Part shown: positions 9,301-17,552 of the stretch, in pieces
Layout: the number at the start of each line of letters is the position of its first letter
How positions within the stretch are numbered: position 1 is the stretch's first letter
From: Macrostomum hystrix
Lineage: Eukaryota > Platyhelminthes > Macrostomidae
Direction of reading: 5' to 3'
Length of the DNA stretch: 64,000 nucleotides
Assembly: GCA_950097015.1 (NCBI GenBank)
Contig: CATNEN010000002.1
Coordinates: 5,301,001-5,365,000 of the forward strand
Translations under genes and position numbers: made by a program
Notes under the pieces: model-generated
Told to the model about the DNA's origin: nothing
Seen by the model: the letters and a program-made list of their open reading frames with translations, nothing else
Databases searched by the model: none

Positions 9301-10471
9301 AATCATTTCAGAGAAGAACTGGAGGATCGTGAGACACTTCAAGGTCGGGGGAAGTGAGGGCTCTCTGCCACCTCAATACAGAAGTGAGTCTTTAGTTTAC
9401 TTACTGCATTTCCATTTGAACGATTTGTACAGTTGTACCAGTAGATTCTTGTTTTTGAAAAATAAAATATTATCTCGAAAACGAATCACTTCAGAGAAGA
9501 ACAGGAAGATCGTGAAGCATTTTAAGGTCGGGGGAAGTCAAGGCTCTCTGCCACCGCAGTACAGAAGTGAGATTTTATTTATTTTTCACACACACAACAC
9601 AGGAAGCCTGAAATTTAAATTTTAATGACCTTTCTCGCGTATTTATCAATCCAGAAAAGCACTTTTCGTTTGTGAGACACTTCAAGGTCGGAGGAAGTGA
9701 GGGCTCCCTGCCACCGCAGTACAGAAGTGAGTCGTTTCAAAACGTATAGTGTTCCAGCTGTATTCCAATTAAAACGGCGATCACAACAGTAGTATATTAT
9801 TTTTACATGCAAAGCAGAAAAGAGTTTCAAATACGACTCACTTCAGAGAAAAACAGGAAGATCGTGAGACACTTCAAGGTCGGAGGAAGTCAAGGCTCTC
9901 TGCCACCGCAGTACAGAAGTGAGTCGTTTTTTATTTCTAATTGCAATTTGATTTGAAAGATTCGAAAAGCGGAAATAATGTATGATTATTTTTCATGAAG
10001 TACTGAAATATTATCCCAAATTCTATACCCACTTCAGAGAAGAACAGGAAGATCGTGAGGCACATCACTGTCGGGGGAAGTGAGGGCTCTCTGCCACCGC
10101 AGTACAGAAGTGAGTCGTTATAGTATTTCGATTTTAGCAGTGACAACAGTTTAAGGAATTATTTTTTTTATAAAAACTGAAATATTATTTTTTATGCGAC
10201 TCACTTCAGAGAAGAATTTGAAGATCGTGAGGCACTTCAAGGTCGGAGGAAGTCAAGGCTCTCTGCCCCCGCAGTACAGAAGTGAGTTCATCTTGTTGGC
10301 GTTCTTTTAAGCAAATTTTTGAAGCACGCGATGTAAATACGAAATCTGACGAAAATGTCTTTACCTCAATAATATTCAGAACACCACATTGTGCTCAGCC
10401 ACGGACATAAATCTGTGAGACATCATGGAGTGAAGGCCGCTCCAGTTAGTCATCGACACACCACCAAGTAG
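115..10471 (+). CDS. WSC-domain repeat protein built from at least 38 phase-1 mini-exons (5' partial)
   Basis: I do not recognise this protein; it is probably secreted or extracellular because it carries a WSC domain. Exons were built from AG acceptors, GTGAGT/GTAAGT donors and phase. All 36 mini-exons start with two bases of a split codon and end with one base (phase 1-1), are multiples of three (39, 57, 60, 66, 69 or 72 nt), and encode a basic stretch followed by a motif such as VGGDIGSLPPQYR. A WSC exon (633-899) interrupts the series and a His-rich exon ends in TAG at 10469-10471. Mini-exons in the window total 2343 nt (781 codons). The start codon and signal peptide lie off the left edge. 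Two AATAAA signals follow at 10646 and 10668. The layout resembles tropoelastin or titin PEVK genes, but no homology to either is claimed. Confidence 0.8.
428..632 (+). pseudogene. Possible CUB-domain relic with in-frame TAG, fused to the WSC exon
   Basis: The frame used by the WSC exon continues upstream without a break to 548 and, past a TAG at 545-547, to an ATG at 428. The residues CELRSTVVRSPQYPRF resemble the start of a CUB domain (Cys, then S-P-x-Y-P), and GWTLQ...QITLR resembles the next CUB strand. The TAG and the lack of further CUB cysteines suggest a broken remnant, or an intron whose boundaries I cannot place. Chance similarity is possible. Confidence 0.3.
633..899 (+). CDS. WSC-domain exon
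   Basis: This exon encodes one complete WSC domain, a disulphide-rich module thought to bind carbohydrate and found in Kremen, polycystin-1 and fungal stress sensors. It begins near GFIGCFKDK and contains eight cysteines in the expected order: GCF, DKC, KTC, QCFC, SC, LTC and KCGG. The donor is a|gtgagt at 899/900, phase 1, matching the neighbouring repeat exons. An acceptor AG at 631-632 gives the required phase-1 start at 633. Stronger-looking acceptors at 595 and 598 would give phase 0, so the 5' boundary is uncertain. Confidence 0.75.
1097..1165 (+). CDS. Repeat exon immediately after the WSC exon
   Basis: This is a 69-nt phase 1-1 exon between ttgcag and gtgagt. It encodes a unit containing TRIGGKGPLPPWFS, which keeps the glycine pair and LPP core but has WFS in place of QYR. 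It shows that the repeat family continues on both sides of the WSC domain. Confidence 0.7.
1166..2431 (+). other. Intron with a 0.48-kb inverted repeat
   Basis: No exon with the LPP-x-YR signature or other convincing coding region was seen in this intron. Its only recognisable structure is an inverted repeat with arms at about 1605-1647 and 2041-2085. Confidence 0.5.
1605..2085. repeat. Inverted repeat of about 43-45 bp arms, possible MITE
   Basis: The left arm starts ggcaatgttctac and continues ttccgttcgttatattatt. The right arm at 2041-2085 is its reverse complement with a six-base insertion. The arms enclose about 390 bp of non-coding sequence, and AATCC lies outside both arms (1598-1602 and 2087-2091), which could be a short target duplication. 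This looks like a non-autonomous DNA element; the family is unknown. Confidence 0.5.
2432..3676 (+). CDS. Repeat exon block, 9 kb side of the array: exons D-K
   Basis: Eight phase 1-1 exons lie here: 2432-2470 (39 nt, the shortest, encoding IGKSKNSLPPRYR), 2561-2626 (66), 2745-2804, 2924-2983, 3111-3170, 3290-3349 and 3469-3528 (60 each), and 3620-3676 (57, with SPPGSSKSSLPPKFR). The 60-nt exons encode KFIRVGGDIGSLPP followed by QYR or LYR. The introns between 2627 and 3289 repeat the same roughly 120-bp sequence almost exactly, so exon plus intron were duplicated together and recently. Confidence 0.75.
3845..4113 (-). mobile_element. SINE family 1, 5'-truncated copy
   Basis: Read on the minus strand this matches the body of the tRNA-derived SINE seen at 5446, 8247, 10922, 24621 and 42931, including the gcgcagccgcggagagaagg and gaattgcctcctcgctggct blocks. 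It lacks the tRNA-like head with box A and box B, so it is truncated. It sits in an intron of the mini-exon gene, opposite to the gene. Confidence 0.8.
4192..6991 (+). CDS. Repeat exon block with repeating length pattern 69-66-60-57: exons L-W
   Basis: Twelve phase 1-1 exons are visible: 4192-4260 (69), 4444-4512 (69), 4623-4682 (60), 5079-5147 (69), 5302-5367 (66), 5803-5862 (60), 5982-6041 (60), 6127-6183 (57), 6398-6466 (69), 6598-6663 (66), 6786-6845 (60) and 6935-6991 (57). Four unit types recur in the same order. The 69-mers with SVLPGSTKGSLHPRYR are followed by 66-mers (VGGDIGSLPPQYR), 60-mers (IRIGGHKSALPP) and 57-mers (SPPGSSKSSLPP). The pattern indicates duplication of a four- to five-exon cassette. 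Confidence 0.75.
5446..5793 (+). mobile_element. SINE family 1 with (ATT)n tail, ending beside a splice acceptor
   Basis: A tRNA-like head carries box A TGGCAGAGCGG at 5454-5464. It is followed by the family body and an (ATT)n tail at about 5768-5793. The tail runs to within ten bases of the exon at 5803-5862, so it has replaced the usual upstream acceptor context. The insertion is on the same strand as the gene. Confidence 0.85.
6992..7514 (+). other. Intron between repeat exons
   Basis: No functional exon was found in this 0.5-kb intron. It contains a decayed copy of a repeat-exon 3' end and its donor at 7385-7402. Confidence 0.5.
7385..7430 (+). pseudogene. Decayed repeat-exon 3' end with donor
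   Basis: The sequence gtcctagatttagga|gtgagt matches the end of the intact exon at 7515-7583 and its donor, and similarity continues into the following intron (ggcaatcat). No acceptor or upstream half of the exon is present. It appears to be the truncated product of an unequal duplication. Confidence 0.55.
7515..7583 (+). CDS. Repeat exon X, intermediate between the two exon groups
   Basis: This 69-nt phase 1-1 exon contains RHIRVGGKSSLHPRFR. It combines the LHP core of the 69-nt group with the RKVTRH basic stretch that anticipates the 72-nt group downstream. Confidence 0.7.
7958..10281 (+). CDS. Homogeneous repeat exon block: one 60-nt and eleven 72-nt exons
   Basis: The exons are 7958-8017 (60 nt) and then 72-nt exons at 8098-8169, 8620-8691, 8779-8850, 8967-9038, 9114-9185, 9312-9383, 9495-9566, 9655-9726, 9847-9918, 10038-10109 and 10210-10281. 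Each 72-nt exon encodes 24 residues: a basic N-half such as NRKIVRHFK, then VGGSEGSLPPQYR or VGGSQGSLPPQYR. Two exons (8779 and 9655) have the variant HFSFVRHF and share a cattccag-type acceptor region (caatccag). Introns are short (about 75-450 bp) and are duplicated along with the exons. Confidence 0.8.
8247..8556 (+). mobile_element. SINE family 1, full copy with 15-bp target site duplication
   Basis: Box A TGGCAGAGCGG lies at 8256-8266 and a box B-like aGTTCGATTCC at 8300-8310, and the copy ends in (ATT)n. The 15 bases tatgattatttctta occur directly before (8232-8246) and directly after (8557-8571) the element. That is the signature of LINE-mediated retroposition. It sits in the intron between the 8098 and 8620 exons, on the gene strand. 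Confidence 0.9.
10380..10471 (+). CDS. Terminal His-rich exon of the repeat protein
   Basis: After an acceptor atattcag the phase-1 frame reads 29 residues and stops at TAG 10469-10471. The sequence is rich in histidine and lysine (for example KSVRHHGVKAAPVSHRH) and has no LPP motif, so it is a distinct C-terminal tail. The exact phase match with the last 72-nt exon supports it as the gene's end. Confidence 0.75.
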
Positions 10472-10645
10472 ATGCAGGAAGCTGTGGTACGTACTCTTCA
10501 TTTTCAGTTTGAGTTTTTAGATTTTATAAACGATGGCACAATATAATCATAAATAAGTGATCTCCCATGCTTTGCAGCTTAATCAAATCAAGACTTCCAC
10601 ACTAGTGGAGTACAGTGGTCTCTGGAAGAATTTTACATACTGAAA

Positions 10646-10673
10646 AATAAAGTGATAATATGAAATCAATAAA
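10646..10673 (+). terminator. Two polyadenylation signals of the repeat-protein gene
   Basis: AATAAA occurs at 10646-10651 and again at 10668-10673, about 180-200 bases after the stop codon. The intervening 3' UTR may contain a short intron, with a GT at about 10487 and a tttgcag ending near 10577. Confidence 0.5.
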
Positions 10674-10921
10674 CAATTTTGTTTGTTTTCCTTTCGGTCC
10701 TTGCACTAAATTCAAATTCGCTGGTCTCTTAAGCAGAGTATTTTGGTGTTTTGAAGCTATTTTTTGTTTCGCAATAAATTGAAAGCTTAGAAATAAACTG
10801 ACCTAGTTACTCTGTACTTTTGGTTCTTGGTTGATCAATAAAATAAAGATTTTTTCATTTCTTCGATCGCTTTAGGATATCAAATATATTTTGAAGGCTT
10901 GTGCAGTGCAAGTCTAAACCT

Positions 10922-11289
10922 GGGGTCGGTGGCAGAGCGGTTAACGCGTTGCCTCTCGCGCCAAGGTCCCTGAGCTCGATTCCGCGGCGAAGCCACATTT
11001 ATTTAGGGCGCAGCCGCGGAGAGAAGGCTTGGGGGGCTTGTCGTGGAATTTATGCACTTGAGGGCCAACCTCTGCACAGTGAAGTGTACACTGTACACTG
11101 CGTGACGATGAGAAAGTCAGGGCAGACGTACACCAGTGTGAGCGTGTGCCTGCGTACAGTATCTGTGTCGTGTGTGCTCAGGAGACAGCGGAATGGGCAG
11201 AATTTCCACCTCGCTGGCCGCGGGTCTAGTGTCACCAAATGATGTGCCACTGACTGCAGCGCTCCTGCAATTATTATCATTATTATTAA
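10922..11289 (+). mobile_element. SINE family 1, full-length copy
   Basis: Box A TGGCAGAGCGG is at 10930-10940 and a degenerate box B (gagctcgattcc) follows at about 10973-10984. The SINE body is complete and ends in attattatcattattatt. It lies between the 3' end of the repeat-protein gene and a CT-rich minisatellite. An open frame running through it is a by-product and not a gene. Confidence 0.85.
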
Positions 11290-11403
11290 GGTTCGGTCCT
11301 CGTCCAGATGCGGCCCTCGAAGCTCCTAAATCCGGCCCGCTACCAGTTCCTACACCTACAGTGTGCTGTAGCATATTTCCTCTGTCGCGTCTCTCCGGCG
11401 TCT

Positions 11404-11735
11404 ACCTCTCCCCTGTATCGTCTCTCCCATGTCTCATCTATCCCGTGTATCGTCTCTTGCATGTCTCATCTATCCCGTGTATCGTCTCTTGCATGTCTCA
11501 TCTATCCCCTGTATCGTCTCTTGCGTGTCTCATCTATCCCGTGTATCGTCTCTTGCATGTCTCATCTATCCCGTGTATCGTCTCTCCCATGTCTCATCTA
11601 TCCCGTGTATCGTCTCTCCCATGTATTATCTTTCCCCTCTCTAATCTCTCTATTGTCTTAACTATCCCGTGTCTCATCTCTCCCTTGTCTCGGCTCTCCC
11701 ATGTCTCATCTCTCCCGTCTCATATTTCTACAGTC
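11404..11735. repeat. CT-rich 16-bp minisatellite
   Basis: Units such as atcccgtgtatcgtct and ctcccatgtctcatct repeat with a 16-bp period. The unit is the complement of the gagatgagacacggg family in the CACHD1 intron at 52745-53370, so the two loci share a satellite family. There are no conserved protein features. Confidence 0.8.
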
Positions 11736-12318
11736 AATGCGGCCCGCTGTCATCTGATAGGTTCTCTCTTTGGCCCGCTAGCTAATAAGTTTGCCGAACC
11801 CTTGGTCTAGACTATGTGCAAGTTTAAGGTGAAATTAATCGCACTAATAATGTAAAAAATAATGTGAAAATAAGAAAAAGAAATACTTTTTTGTGTTAGA
11901 GCCCATTTGGAACAAACGAAGTCTACAGCTATCGATTTTGACAATCGCCTAATTTAGAAGACTTGTTTATTTATCTGATTCTAATCTAAACAGTTAAGCA
12001 TAAGCTTGCTACTTATTTTCGAGTATATCTTTTAAAGATAGATATATTGACGGGGCTAAGGGGTAAAACGGGGTTACACCTTCCGGGTTCTCGAGTGACT
12101 TATGATGAGCAAAAACGACAATAATATGCGTTCAAATGGAGCAAGGACAGGTGTGATACATGCCAAGATTGTATTGTTGTTATTCTATGAGCTGGAGTCC
12201 ATTGAAAACACACTGATCTATGAGTGGCATCTAATATGTATATATAGTGTGTGTGTATTAGTGCAAACAAACCAACTGTTGTCAAACCTCTAGTCTTAGA
12301 ACAATCGGCCGAAAAAGA
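11736..12318. other. Spacer between convergent gene ends
   Basis: This separates the 3' end of the plus-strand repeat-protein gene region from the 3' end of SDHA on the minus strand. It is AT-rich with no convincing coding region. A minus-strand AATAAA (plus-strand tttatt at 11966-11971) is the nearest candidate polyadenylation signal for SDHA, about 350 bases past its stop. Confidence 0.4.
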
Positions 12319-15300
12319 TCAGTAAGCCCTAATCTTCGGGGGCACAGTCGGGCAGTCCTTCTGGTCCAGAGTCTTGTCAATGACCGGGCGATACTCCAGG
12401 CTTACTTTGCCAGTGGCGGCGTCCATGAAGCACAGGGTGTGCTTGCGCCAGTGCTGCTCGTATGGTCGCTTAGTCTGGCCATCGATGGGCTTAGTGTAGT
12501 CGTATTCGTCGATGCGATCCTTGAAGTCTTCGCGAGCGTGCGCACCGCGCGACTCCTTGCGAGCTTCGGCAGCGTACACGGTCTGGGGTGAAGGGTTCCG
12601 GGTGTAGGATGCAGGGTTTCGTATGTAGGGTGCAGGGTTCCGGGTGTAGGATGCAGGGTTTCGTATGTAGGGTGCAGGGTTCCGGGTGTAGGATGCAGGG
12701 TTTCGTATGTAGGGTGCAGGGTTTCGTATGTAGGGTGCAGGGTTTCGGATGTAGGGTGCAGGGTTCCGGTTTTCGGATTTAGGGTGCAGGGTTCCGGATG
12801 TAGGGTGCCGGTTTTCGGATTTAGGGTGCAGGGTTTTTCATGTTGGGTGCAGGGTTCCGGATGTAGGTTGCATGGTTTTAGAGGGAGGGCAAAGGGATTC
12901 GGAGCAGGGTGAAAGGTTTCGGATGTAGGGTGCAGGATTTCGGAGGTAGGGTGCCGGTTTTCGGATGTAGGGTGCAGGGTTCCGGATGTAGGGTGCAGGG
13001 TTCCGGATGTAGAGTGCAGGGTTCCGGATGTAGGGTGCAGGGTTCCGGATGTAGGGTGCAGGGTTCCGGATGTAGGGTGCAGGGTTTCGGATGTAGGGTG
13101 CCGATTTTCGGAAGTAGGGTTTCGAAATGTAGGGTTTTAAAGGTAGGTTCCAGAGTTATAGAGCTAGGGTGCAGGGTTTCGGATGTGGGGTGCGGGTTTT
13201 CAGAGGTAGGGTGCGGCTTTTCGGAGGTAGGGTGCAGGGTTCTAGATTTAGAGTGCAGGGTTCCGGGTGTGGGGTGCGGGTTTTCAGAGGTAGGGTGCGG
13301 CTTTTCGGAGGTAGGGTGCAGGGTTCTAGATTTAGAGTGCAGGGTTCCGGATGTAGAGTGCAGGGTTCCGGATGTAGAGTGCAGGGTTCCGGATGTAGAG
13401 TGCAGGGTTCCGGATGTAGGGTGCAGGGTTCCGGATGTAGAGTGCAGGGTTCGGGATGTAGGGTGCAGGGTTCCGGATGTAGGGTGCAGGGTTCCGGATG
13501 TAAGGGTGCAGGGTTCCGGATGTAGAGTGCAGGGTTCCGGATGTAGGGTGCAGGGTTCCGGATGTAGAGTGCAGGGTTCCGGATGTAGAGTGCAGGGTTC
13601 CGGATGTAGAGTGCAGGGTTCCGGATGTAGAGTGCAGGGTTCCGGATGTAGGGTGCAGGGTTCCGGATGTAGGGTGCAGGGTTCCGGATGTAAGGGTGCA
13701 GGGTTCCGGATGTAGAGTGCAGGGTTCCGGATGTAAGGGTGCAGGGTTCCGGGTGTAGGGTGCAGGGTTCCGGATGTAAGGGTGCAGGGTTCCGGATGTA
13801 GAGTGCAGGGTTCCGGATGTAGAGTGCAGGGTTCCGGATGTAAGGATGTAAGGCGGATAAATAAGAGTTTAAAAAGCCACAAACCTGCCCAGCATTCAGC
13901 ATGAGGTTCTGCAGTTCCAGAGTCTCAACCAAGTCCGAATTCCAGATCAGGCTCCGGTCCGTGACCTTCAGATCGTCCATCCGTTTGTAGACTTCGTCGA
14001 ACTCTCGGCAGCCGCGCAGCAGCGTCGGGCCGTCGCGGAAAACGGCGGCGTTGCGCTGCATGGCCTTCTGCAGGTCCAGCCGCAGCTCGGCGGTCGGCGT
14101 GCCGCCTTTGGCGTTACGCAGACGGTCGATGTTGGCCACGGAGGCTTCGCCGGAATCCTTGCGCAGCGGCGCCTGGGACTCGCCGGGCCGGTTCTCCTTG
14201 GCGATGGTGTGGGCGCAGGCGCGACCGAACACCACCAGGTCAAGAAGGGAGTTGGCGCCAAGCCTGTTGGCTCCGTGCACAGACACGCAGGCAGCCTCGC
14301 CAGCCGCGTACAGGCCTGGAATCACCACGTCCGAGCCGGTCTTCGGGTCGTAGGTAATGGCCTGCCGTTGAGGAATGCGTTTGGATGGGTGGTGTTCAGA
14401 AGCAATATCAAAATCTCACCTCATTCTACAGAATAGCTGCTTTAAAATCTTCAAAAGCTTAAAAATATTATTCAGTTCTACAGTATAGCTAATTTAAAAT
14501 CTTATCCCATAGTTGATTTAAAATCCCACCCTATAGCTAATTCAAAATCTCACACCATAGCTACTTTAAATCTCACACCATAGCTACTTTTAATCTCACC
14601 CCATAGCTACATCAAAATCTCACCATAGCTGATTCAAAATCTCACCATAGCTGATTCAAAATCTCATCCCATAGCTGATTCAAAATCTCATCCCATAGCT
14701 GATTCAAAATCTCACCATAGCTACATCAAAATCTCATCCCATAGCTGATTCAAAATCTCACCATGGCTACATCAAAATCTCATCCCATAGCTGATTCAAA
14801 ATCTCACCATAGCTGATTCAAAATCTCACCATAGCTACTTCAAAATCTCCCACAAAGCTACTTCAAAGTCTCACTCAAAGCTACTTTAACATCTCACCCA
14901 AAACTAATTCAAAATCTCACCATAGCTACTTCAAAATCTCCCACAAAGCTACTTCAAAGTCTCACTCAAAGCTACTTTAACATCTCACCCAAAACTAATT
15001 CAAAATCTCATCCCATAGCTACTTCAAAATCTCACCCAAAGTTAACTCAAAATCTCACTTATAGCTACGCTCGTATTTCAAAATTTTACCCCATAGCAAT
15101 TTCAAAATATAATCCCATGGCTATAATCTCAAAACATTCCATTTTTCAAAATTTCACTAGGATTCGCAGACCTAAGCAACGATGCGCATGCAAAGCCTCA
15201 CCTGGCCACGCCAGTTAGTGGGCACACCGCCCATGTTGTAGTGCACAGTGGGCAGTACAGGAATCGGTTCGCGAGTAACGTCAACTCCGGCAAAGATGTG

Positions 15301-17552
15301 AGCAGTCTCAGAGATGCCAGGCAAGCGGCTGCGCAGCTGCTCAGGTGGCAGGTGGTGCAGCTGCAGGAAGATGTGATCCTTTTCCTTGCCAACTCCGCGG
15401 CCCTCCCTAATCTCGATGGTCATGGCCCGAGAGACCACGTCGCGACTAGCCAGATCTTTGGCTACCGGCGCATATCGCTCCATGAATCTTTCACCTTCGC
15501 TGTTGACCAGATAGCCGCCCTCGCCGCGGCAGCCCTCGGTGATGAGACACCCAGCGCCATAGATGCCAGTGGGATGGAACTGGACAAATTCCATGTCCTG
15601 ATTAGGCAGGCCAGCGCGGCTTACCATGGCTGTGCCATCGCCAGTGCAGGTGTGAGCCGAGGTGCATGAGAAGTAGCACCGGCCATAGCCGCTGTGATTG
15701 GAGAAAATTATTTAGTAAGGAAAGAAATGACAACTGGACCAGATGTACAAGCAGTAGCATTGTACATATAAGGATATAACTAAATGATCAACTCTCAAAA
15801 ATGTACATTATTTGCACATCTTTATTATATTGTTACAACTACTTTTTGCAGATTTTAGAATGATAACTGAAAACAATGATCATACTCAAGTTATAATTTA
15901 TAGCTAACTATTATTGATCATTAATGGATTTAAGAAATACATGAGCCATAAAAATATAAAAATTGCAACTCATTAATCTGAAGGTAGCTTGTTGGTTATT
16001 TTAAGAATAGATAAGTATGTTTACTAGCTTACTAGCTAAAGTAAATAAAATAAATTCAGTTAATAACATAAAACTAGCCAAATACCAAAAAGTATTGAAT
16101 AAGCTAAAATAAATTAGTCCAATAATGATTTTAATTGCTGTTTTGTTATTAAAGGGTTCTATAAATTTAATGAAAAGCATTTTATTAAAGTATTCGAGAC
16201 CATAATAAGAGTTCATATGCCTTGATTTACATTTTTTGCATTTGAAATGAACTATTTATATAATGACATATAATTTAAAGTTTTTTATAGAAAGGCTTTA
16301 GCTATTGCTGCCTTTTAATCAGATACAATAGTGAAAAAAACATTGATTCAACCTGAACTTAATGTTAGCCTATCTATAGGCCTACCAATTGGCCAACTGA
16401 TTGTTTACCATATAGTTCAAATAGACAGTTACTGTCACTTTATAAAGATAACTAGTCTACCAAACACAACATTTTACTTTAGAGAGGTTATTGCTTCACA
16501 ACAATGAATAAAATAATATTTAATTCATTGGAACAACTAGTATACTGAAACATTATGTACACAAATGACAATTTTTAAAGTATTTCATATTTTTATAGTA
16601 TTTGTCATGACATTAATATAATATTTTATTGTTGTACATTAAGTAGTATAGGCCTATATGTAGCAATCATGAGCTATTTTAATGCAGAATAGGCCCCTAA
16701 TCACTTAAAAAATAGACTGCCTTGCTACCTAAATAAAAGATGTCTAGATTATATTTCAGTAGCAAATATTAGTAGATAGTAGCAAAAAGTGAGAAAATAA
16801 GCCTGAACAATATAATGACAAAATATAACTCCACTCCAGTTCACTCACCCTGTTGCTAGAACTGTATTCTTAGACTGAAACCTATGAAGAGTGCCATCTT
16901 CCAGGTTCAATGCAATAACACCCTTGCAAATGCCATCTTCGTAGAGGATGTCCAGGGCAAAGTACTCAACAAAATAGTCACAACCATACTTCAAGGACCT
17001 GCCATAGAGGGTGTGCAGCATAGAGTGGCCTGTTCGATCTGCCACTGCGCAGCAGCGATGTGCCTGGCCTCCTCTGCCATAGTCAATACTCTGGCCACCG
17101 AATGCACGCTGATAGATCTTGCCATTCTCCAGCCGACTAAATGGCATGCCATAGTTCTCCAGCTCAATCACAGCTTTTGGTGCTTGCTCGCACATGTAGT
17201 GAATTGCATCCTGATCACCAAGCCAATCTGAGCCCTTCACAGTGTCGTACATGTGGAATCGCCAGTCATCGGGCTCCATATTACCCAAGGCAGCATTAAT
17301 TCCACCTTGGGCGGCGACGGTGTGCGAACGCGTAGGAAAAAGTTTGGTTATGCAGGCTGTCTTGAAGCCTTCGTTGGCGAGTCCGAAAGCAGCTCGCAAG
17401 CCGGCGCCACCTGCGCCAACAACAACAGCATCGTAAACATGGTCAATTACAGGGTACTGCGAGGTTATTGAACTTGTGGTCGCATTGCGATGCAAGCGCT
17501 GGTTAAAGCCAGCAACATTGCGTAGTCTGGCAAGCCGCCCTAACTTCAGCAT
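12319..17552 (-). CDS. SDHA: Succinate dehydrogenase [ubiquinone] flavoprotein subunit, mitochondrial
   Basis: This is the catalytic FAD subunit of complex II, oxidising succinate to fumarate in the TCA cycle and respiratory chain. Coding exons are 17552-16849, 15691-15202, 14361-13885 and 12582-12319, joined in exact phase to give 644 residues (human about 664). An Arg-rich presequence precedes the FAD fold GAGGAG at residues 46-51. SHTVAAQGG carries the covalent-FAD histidine (H77). QFHPTG (H274), ASRDVVSR (likely proton-transfer R318) and TVHYNMGG (H385) form the active site. [18 protein letters not shown] and the final [10 protein letters not shown] are typical of the family. I chose the ATG at 17552; an in-frame TTG at 17564 is not needed. 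The exon 3 donor is weak (gtttgt). Introns 2 and 3 are filled with minisatellites. Confidence 0.96.
12586..13855. repeat. 21-bp minisatellite in SDHA intron 3
   Basis: About 60 units of the type gggtgcagggttccggatgt plus one base fill almost the whole intron. Because 21 is a multiple of three, long frames open on both strands, but they only repeat the unit. Variants include tagagtgca, taagggtgca and tttcgg blocks. One diverged block near 13160-13330 is itself duplicated. Confidence 0.9.
14400..15130. repeat. 22-bp minisatellite in SDHA intron 2
   Basis: Units such as catagctgattcaaaatctc, with variants catagctacttcaaaatctc and caaagctacttcaaagtctc, repeat with a period of about 22 bp. On the gene's sense strand each unit includes GTGAGATTTT, which resembles a 5' splice site. 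Confidence 0.85.
15692..16848 (-). other. SDHA intron 1
   Basis: This 1.16-kb intron is AT-rich single-copy-looking sequence. Unlike introns 2 and 3 it contains no minisatellite. I see no gene, SINE or other structure in it. Confidence 0.7.

Noticed and set aside
11172-11810. 212-codon plus-strand open frame
   Set aside because: It runs from SINE family 1 into the CT-rich minisatellite with no conserved protein features.
12586-13855. Telomere-like TTTAGGG words in the 21-bp array
   Set aside because: The unit is a 21-mer in which TTAGGG appears only in a few variants; there is no run of telomeric hexamers.
12878-14328. Minus-strand frames joining SDHA exon 3 to a long Pro/His/Leu repeat
   Set aside because: SDHA exon 3 ends at a donor at 13884/13885 and the rest is the intronic 21-bp minisatellite. 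The true continuation is the exon at 12582-12319.
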